Positions 58,001-64,000 of a stretch of DNA of 64,000 bases are shown piece after piece. The stretch's first letter is position 1. Every line of letters begins with the position of its first letter. The notes beneath the pieces are model-generated. The model ran no database searches. It saw only the letters and a list, made by a program, of their open reading frames with translations, and was not told where the DNA came from. A program made the position numbers and the translations under genes. Location of the stretch: positions 19,752,999 through 19,816,998 of the forward strand of contig NC_092565.1 of the NCBI RefSeq assembly GCF_037975245.1, given 5' to 3'. Source of the DNA: Apostichopus japonicus (lineage: Eukaryota > Echinodermata > Holothuroidea > Aspidochirotida > Stichopodidae).

Positions 58001-61000
58001 GACATTGATGGATATTTAGATACCAATGGGATTTTGATTGACGTGGAAGAAATCAGTAACATTATCACCCTTCCACAAATAACTATAACTTCAGTTGTTA
58101 CTGTGGTAAGTTTTGACTTAGACATATGGCTAGGGATCATCTTTGTTGCAAACCTTCTTTTTCACTTTTCACCAAATTCACTCAAGTTTCTTGAGTAATG
58201 TTTTCTACCACAATCTCTGAAATGTTACTTTCCAAGCAAAACATTAAGATTTGATTTGGTTAGTATGTGCTCTGCAGATAACAAAAAGTAATAGCTTCAG
58301 CTTTGATTCTTGTAGAGCATCCACATAAATTGTAGAAAGAATAGAATAATATCAGTGACCACATATATATTTATTCTTCCCCAAAGTGGAACATAATGAA
58401 TACTTGAGAGTAAGTAATTGGAGGGTGTGGGAGGAGGGGTGGCCACAGAGATTGGAAATAGTAAAGGCGGTGTGGATTCTGTTTTTTGGGGAGGGGGGGG
58501 GGGGGAATTATGATGCAGTTATGATATAACCCACACAAGCTTATAGACACTTCCAATGTCATATGAGTTGCTAATAACTTTAGGTGTTTGCCTAAGATCA
58601 ATATGGATGTACCTTGTATTTTCTTGCAACTTATTCAAATTTGTTTAATACTGTTCATGTATAATAGTTAATGGTTTGTTCTCTTAATTGTATAAATTCA
58701 GTTTGGCTTGTCGGATGAAGGATCTACGGAAGTTGAAGAGCAAGACAGTTTCAGAATCACCATCACGGTCCAAAACGAAAATGTCACAGAGGGCGCTGTG
58801 GCATACAATGTCATCCTTACTACTCCAAGAGATCAGTTCATTATAAAATATAGTGAAAACTTCCTCCCATCTATCATTGAAGAAGGGTTGGAAATAACTA
58901 CCAGCGAGCTCACGTGGGAAAAGGATGTTTTAGAGAGTAAGTTAGTTTTTGTATCCATGGTCTAGTTAGCATGTTGTATATGGCAAAGATATGAATTTTA
59001 TCCAAATTTGGTGATATTCTGTTAATGCATCTGGCAACAGTAAAGTGAATGGTGTCATCAAATCAATTGAGCTGTCCACTTTGTCTCTTCTTCTTTATAA
59101 TTATTTAAAACACAAATTACTTATCCACCGAGGAAATCATATTTTCGCAAACAATGTTGCATTTTGATGAAATTCTAACTACAGAGAACAACGACAGCTA
59201 TTCAAACATTCTAATTGTATTACCTTTCAAGGATAAATCAAACAACCAGATTATAACAGAAAGTATATTTTTTGAAGCACATCTAATGTGATAACATCAC
59301 AGACCATCTAACTACGATCCACTCCCTGAAAGATTACAAGGTTAGGCCAGTCAACGTAGGTTACACTTCAATCAACCATATCTCGAGTTATGGACTAATT
59401 AATTATCAGTTTTGAAAATTTAAGTGCTACTATGTCTGCCACTAGAGTGAAGTTTGTCACTATCACTTTTTTCTCTTGTTTCCTTCAGAGGGTGAGGAGA
59501 TGATCCTATCATTTGAAGGATACTTTAAGGACAGTTTCATCAGGAACTCTGATTCATCGAGAACTATCGTCAGTGAAGTCACATGGAACGTTGAACCATC
59601 GAATGTTAATGTAAGTATAAATAGCATATTTTGGGAATTTGTAAGGTTGAATCAACAGGTGAATCATGTGACTACATTGATATGTGAGAGGAAGGAGCAG
59701 AAACAACATGGAAGTCCCCAAGTAGAGATGTTACAACATAAATAGAAATGACTGTTTAGAATATTAAATCATCAGATCCTTTCTGTAAAATATTTGAAAA
59801 TGTTGTGTCATCATATAGTAAAGTCATATATATTTAAAGAGAGAAATAGGGGCTGGGATTGGGGGGGGGATGGAGAGAAGAGAATTGCAAATTATCACAT
59901 AGTAATAAAATATTGGTCAATAGTGAATGATGATTAGGGGATTGAAATGTTAAACCATCAAATAGAAAGTATGTTTTTGGACTGGCAGTTAAGTTAGATC
60001 ACCGATGCAGCAATATACTGAGCTATAGGAAGGAAATATTAGCATGTCAAGTCATCATAAATTATCATCTGGAGCAGATACGAAAAGTAGAAAATGTAAA
60101 TTAGAAAATTTCTGACAATTCAACTGCTATCAAGGAATGGAATGGAATTCAACTACCCGTAAAATCCTCTATATAGTTTTATTCTTGGATTACATTCGTA
60201 CAGGGGAATCTCGTAGAGTACGGACCACTGACAGACGACGTCTGCCTGAAGAAGAAGTTTTCCTACGACACTCCTATCTTAGTTCCAAATTACTTACACC
60301 TGATCTGGATCTTTGTGGTTGCATTCTTGGTCGGCTTCCTCTGTGTTCTGCTCCTATGGTTTCTGTGCAGGAGAGGATCTATGTCCACCGTCCAGTCAGT
60401 GGGGGATGGATGGGGTGGAGCAGCCAATAATTCCCTCAGCTATTCAGGATGGTACTTAAAGTTTGAGAGTTTCGAGAGGTTGAGGTGTGTAAAATTACTT
60501 CATATTCCGCTTTTTGTGCCAGTGTCTCTTTACCCCTTCAAATCTAGCGAGTTGCTTAATACAGTTGTATAGACCTCTCTACCATGCTATCCCCCCCCCC
60601 CTCCTGCCACAAAGATGACATTGTTGTACTCTCATATTACATATTTACAATAATCAGTATTTCCCTAAAATATGGAAGAAAGTCAAACAATGGTTTCTCA
60701 TATTGAAAATCCAACATATTGTATAATTTATCAGTATACTCAAATCCTGAAAATATTTCAAACGTCCAGATCCTGAAACAAAGTACCTCTTGAAATCTTT
60801 CAAACAAATTTTTTAGCAAGTTACAATTGAGGAGCTGTACAAACGGCCTTTGACTACTATAACTTCTGTTGCAGAAACATTGTCGTTCCACGACGAAACC
60901 TTGTTCCCTCAAACAGACTCCTGGTGTACTAATGAATCTAGCAACACAATAGTATGCCAATGTAAACTTATTTTGTTTTCATTGTTTATTTTACGTTCCC

Positions 61001-63188
61001 TAACAGTGCTTAGGATGAGGGTGGGTAGAAATTAATCTTGCTGGTCAAAGTGAAGTTTTATACCTAATTTGTGGACCCAAACACTTAAGGGTATATACTA
61101 ACACTTGTGAAATGGGAATATCAAATTCTAGGATGAAATAAGAGATCATAAAGTTTTACATACTGATTCTCTATGTTGAAAGAATCCAAGCTCTAGAAGA
61201 CCCTATGCCTTAAAGGGAGTGAAGACTCGCGCAAAAAGAAACGTCTAATGCCAGTAATCTGACCTAGTTTCGAATGAGGTGTAACAGAAGTGTTAGACAC
61301 CACCATCGATCCCAGAAAATACACACACAGCTTGCTACCGTCGGTAATTAGACACTAGTGTACAGTCAGTACATACAGCTGTGGTCAATACCCACAGCAC
61401 AGTGTACAAACGATACAGCGATGGACATCTCAGGTCCAGCTAAAGATAACAAGGTATCACGTTTCATTACTGTCTGCATTTTGTAGCGACAAGAGAAAAA
61501 ACTTCACTGACAAGCAACGGAAATTTAACTATTTAAAGATGACGCACGCTGTTTGGGGCGAGTCTTCAATGCAAACTGCCCAAAGTATACATACTTCATG
61601 TTTAACCTTGCCATAAGGCACACACATTAATAGGGTTTAGAAATATTGTGGGCTGTGGAAAATATACCAGTTGGCCACACTTTGACCTCCTCTTGTTGAG
61701 AAATCTGGCCAGGGAATGCACAAATGATGTCAAAATTAGTATTACTTACATTAATATTACTTGATAAATGTATTCCATTCTGTTTTCCTATCAACAGGCA
61801 AACAGCAAAGAGTGAAAGTGTTGTTTACTTTCTCACCCAGAAAGATCAAAAGAAGAAACATCACGAGATGGGAAGGTGAGTAAAGCAATTTCTCTGTTAT
61901 CGAATGAGATTGTTTACACAGAAAGTTTGAAATTTATATGCATGGTACTCCCCTTCAGAGAGTCAATAATTCAACATTCTTAGGTTTATACATTGATTCC
62001 CAGCTCTTGCGGAATGATTATATTATTTATATCTTTAAACAAGTTTCGAAAGGTGTAGGTATTTTGTCTAAATTCAAACATAATATTTACTTGAGCGTTA
62101 TCCTTCCTCATCTTTCGTATTGCTCCATCGTCTGGACTGGTACTTCTAAGACTAATCTTAACAAGTTGTTTATTCTTCAGAAGAGAGCAGTTAGGCATTG
62201 TTCCCATGAGAATTACCTCTTACATATGGCCTACATCATAAGGTGTAACAAATGTTTCCTTGTTTATGGAAATCGATTATAGCAGTACGTGTAGAAGTGT
62301 AATATCAGATCCACATGCATTCCTTGATATGACTGAATTGTTTTGATCAAGAGTACCTTAATTATGTGCATAGTTAGAATCATGAAATTGGGTTGTTTCC
62401 TGTTTTTTACTAGTATTGACATCGTTATGACGATAAGCCTAGACATGCAACTTGAAGCTCTGAGGATTAATTCTATGATGGAGTCATTTCAACTGATGAT
62501 GGAGAAGTTTGGAAGCACGACCACTCTGAGTCGAGACCTCCTGCAAAAAGTCTTCAAGAAGAGCAGTAGACAAATGAAGGATGCCTTGAAGGGCCTGACT
62601 GACAGTTACAGAAGTGAAATGCATCGACTGGAAGTCAGGCATGGACATGAATTACAGGTAAAATTGTCAACGATGTCAAGTTCTGCTTTAAATTGTCACT
62701 AATTCTGAGGGCAAATAAAAACAAAAACTTAAACTAGTAGTCTAAAAGTTAAAATGTTAAATGCTGGTTAATCTGGTAGGGTGAACCTTGAAGGTAATAT
62801 TTAAGGAATGTCATTTATTATCTGATCACATCAGAGGTTAATTTATATAGAATAAAGAATACGTCTAATTAATATCATAATTTGACTTGAAAATTGTAAA
62901 AAAGAAAATTCTTGTTTGATTATATTATTAATTATGATATTGTTTAAGTATTGGGTATAAAGCGTTTTGGGGAAATTTTTTTGTTTTTTAATTTAGGCCA
63001 AGCAATACCAGTTGAAGAAGAAACATGACATACTCTGGCAGAGAAGCAGAGAGCAGATGAAACATCTCGACAGTAAATTGATGAAGGAACTCCTAGATAC
63101 TCTTGACCAACAAAGAGATGTAGAGATTGCAGAGGCAACTTACCTCTTACAGTTATCACAAGGAGAAGAGGCAGAGAATCTACGAAAG
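54368..63188 (+). CDS. EVC2: EVC2 (limbin)-like membrane protein, 5' nine coding exons
   Basis: Nine exons join in phase into 2211 nt (737 codons); the gene runs past the right edge. Residues 1-24 are a signal peptide, and about 25-513 a beta-rich ectodomain with many N-glycosylation sequons. 514-538 are a transmembrane segment, and from about 592 a charged coiled coil begins. Limbin has this order. The coiled coil (DMQLEAL...LSRDLLQKVFKK...AENLRK) resembles the first cytosolic helices of vertebrate EVC2 as I recall them. EVC2 partners EVC at the cilium base in Hedgehog signalling. The C-terminal part, including the peptide that tethers the complex near the cilium, is outside the window. The start at 54368 is preferred because the upstream in-frame ATG (54311) lies before the acceptor. 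Confidence 0.82.
56265..56521 (+). CDS. EVC2: EVC2 exon 2 (aa 227-312)
   Basis: Acceptor TTTTCTTGACAG, donor AAG|GTAAAT. Encodes ESNFEVTFIQCILVATSSEV and GGVTISWFLGDITNNASVAA, continuing the ectodomain. Confidence 0.87.
57423..57769. mobile_element. TTAA-flanked MITE family 1, copy 2
   Basis: TTAA at 57423-57426 and 57766-57769 with ends AGGCATTGAAGACT and AGTCTCTATGCCT. Internal blocks match copies 1 and 3, with small deletions. EVC2 intron 2. Confidence 0.85.
57950..58105 (+). CDS. EVC2: EVC2 exon 3 (aa 313-364)
   Basis: Acceptor CGTGCATTCAG, donor GTG|GTAAGT, 52 codons in phase 0. Acidic beta-type sequence (FSPGDVIDIDGYLDTNGILI). Confidence 0.87.
58702..58936 (+). CDS. EVC2: EVC2 exon 4 (aa 365-443)
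   Basis: Acceptor TATAAATTCAG, donor GAGA|GTAAGT. EEQDSFRITITVQNENVTEG has the look of an Ig-like/DUF11-type beta sandwich; that is inference from pattern only. Confidence 0.87.
59489..59610 (+). CDS. EVC2: EVC2 exon 5 (aa 443-483)
   Basis: Acceptor TTTCCTTCAG, donor AAT|GTAAGT. Encodes GEEMILSFEGYFKDSFIRNS, the end of the beta domain. Confidence 0.86.
60204..60451 (+). CDS. EVC2: EVC2 exon 6 with transmembrane segment (aa 484-566)
   Basis: Acceptor ATTCGTACAG. The transmembrane stretch LIWIFVVAFLVGFLCVLLLW is followed by CRRGS, so the C-terminal side is cytosolic. The chosen donor is GGATG|GTACTT; AG|GTGTGT at 60484 keeps the same phase and would add 11 residues. Confidence 0.8.
61210..61572. 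mobile_element. TTAA-flanked MITE family 1, copy 3
   Basis: Left end TTAAAGGGAGTGAAGACTCG. The right side matches as far as GAGTCTTCAATGC and then departs, so the terminal CTTTAA is lost. EVC2 intron 6. Confidence 0.8.
61798..61875 (+). CDS. EVC2: EVC2 exon 7 (aa 566-592)
   Basis: Acceptor CCTATCAACAG, donor GGAAG|GTGAGT. Encodes QTAKSESVVYFLTQKDQKKK. Its entry phase fits exon 6 directly. Confidence 0.8.
61938..62219 (+). mobile_element. LINE reverse-transcriptase fragment (broken)
   Basis: An open frame reads NNSTFLGLYIDSQL, FKQVSKGVGILSKFKH, VILPHLSYCSIVWTGTSKTN and KLFILQKRAVRHC. This is the usual C-terminal block of non-LTR reverse transcriptases of the CR1/Jockey kind (FLG-IDS, VSK, P-L-YC--VWG, LQKR-VR). 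About 20 residues between the KFKH and ILPHLSYC blocks seem deleted and the rest of the element is missing, so this is a dead relic. EVC2 intron 7. Confidence 0.82.
62414..62657 (+). CDS. EVC2: EVC2 exon 8 (aa 592-673)
   Basis: Acceptor CCTGTTTTTTACTAG, donor CAG|GTAAAA. First strong coiled coil (RINSMMESFQLMMEKFGSTT, SRDLLQKVFKKSSRQMKDAL). A second in-frame acceptor at ACGATAAG is possible but has a poor pyrimidine tract. Confidence 0.87.
62997..63188 (+). CDS. EVC2: EVC2 exon 9 (aa 674-737)
   Basis: Acceptor TTTTTTAATTTAG, donor AAG|GTTAGT, 64 codons in phase 0. Coiled coil (QYQLKKKHDILWQRSREQMK, YLLQLSQGEEAENLRK). Last exon visible in the window. Confidence 0.87.
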
Positions 63189-64000
63189 GTTAGTCATCAT
63201 ATCACATTTTAATGGAGGCAGTTTTATGCATTGAAGATTTTGGAAAATATTTGAGACTATTATGCACGCTAGATCCCAGCGCAATGCTACTTCTTTACTG
63301 ATTAAATTTTCAAATAACACAGCAAAATATGGAAACAAATATTATCTAATATGATTTTTGCATAGGACTGTTACTAATATGAATGACTTCCTGTGCAATT
63401 AAAATGTTTATAGATAATGAATTCATTAGTTACTCACATGTTAACATTCCTTAGGTGAAATTGTCGAGGAAGCTGTCTTAGTAAGATGTTATCAAGATAC
63501 TTTTTTGCAATAATAGTTTTAGTAATTTTCTTGATTGGTTTGATAAACTTGTTGGAAATTGTTGACATAAAACCAAGAGGCTTGTTTAGTGAACCAGCAT
63601 GAAGTATTCAACATAACGTATATAAATAGCAAGGGTTTTGAAGTGTCCAAGCCTAGTTCATTTCTTAATCTGCTTAAATCGTTACATCAAGGTTTTTCGC
63701 CGACGAGCTAAATGCTCCAGTCGAGACAACATTCTGTTTGTCCTTGATGGTGTAGCTTAAGGGAGGATACTAATGACAAAATGACATGCTCAAAAATAAA
63801 TAAATAAGCAAACAAAAAACAAAAGAAATGGGTTTCTTGGGAACTAATAAAAGAACGAGGCATTAATATTACCAAGCTCATCAAGGTGACTTCTGTCTTT
63901 GGTTAATTCTGTTTATATATCAAACTGAACAAATCTGATTGGTTTTATTTATTTGTGTAAAAAAAAAACATATTTTTTATTTTTTTATGTTTATTTGTTT
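63189..64000 (+). other. EVC2 intron 9, incomplete
   Basis: AT-rich sequence without a further coding exon that I can support. The next exon should lie beyond the window. Confidence 0.6.

Noticed and set aside
60892-60941. Possible EVC2 exon after TTCTGTTGCAG.
   Set aside because: Its exit phase does not fit exon 7, while exon 6 joins exon 7 directly.

Overview
This is eukaryotic nuclear DNA from an animal: AT-rich, intron-dense, with GT-AG introns, a long satellite array and many short DNA transposons. The two genes I could assemble point to the two membrane subunits of the ciliary EvC complex. Their exon content, with the style of the repeats, suggests a marine invertebrate deuterostome such as an echinoderm. 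The species is not determined.

Positions 1-25,679 are one tandem satellite array that runs off the left edge. Its units are ~311-bp A monomers and ~510-bp B monomers. B is an A monomer carrying an insertion with a tRNA-Pro-like pseudogene on the minus strand, with intact Pol III A and B boxes. The usual higher-order unit is B-A1-A2-A3 (1,442 bp), with variants of ~1,131 and ~1,754 bp that lose or gain an A monomer. There are 16 B copies. The last A monomer on the right is split by a 2,650-bp non-autonomous hAT-like element (22,684-25,333) with a perfect 8-bp target duplication. That element contains at least two further nested hAT-like elements and a 3 x 200-bp tandem repeat. The array ends near 25,679.

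Positions 25,680-29,867 are intergenic. They hold a decayed satellite fragment, two copies of a repeat with AGGTCA half-sites, a TTAA-flanked MITE, and a ~0.6-kb block with six RFX X-box-like palindromes just past the stop codon of the minus-strand gene.

Positions 29,868-52,843 (minus) hold a complete 21-exon gene. All exon phases join, giving 925 aa: an N-terminal membrane anchor, long coiled coils and a lysine-rich tail. I call it EVC. Its introns carry four MITEs (one nested in another), a tRNA-derived SINE, a ~2-kb higher-order minisatellite and a tandem duplication.

Positions 54,368 to beyond 63,188 (plus) hold the first nine coding exons (737 codons, all phases joining) of a signal-peptide / glycosylated ectodomain / single transmembrane / coiled-coil protein that I call EVC2 (limbin); it continues past the window. 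The two genes are head to head with 1.5 kb between start codons, as EVC and EVC2 are in vertebrates. Their products would act together at the base of the primary cilium to relay Smoothened output in Hedgehog signalling. All calls come from reading the sequence; no database search was run.
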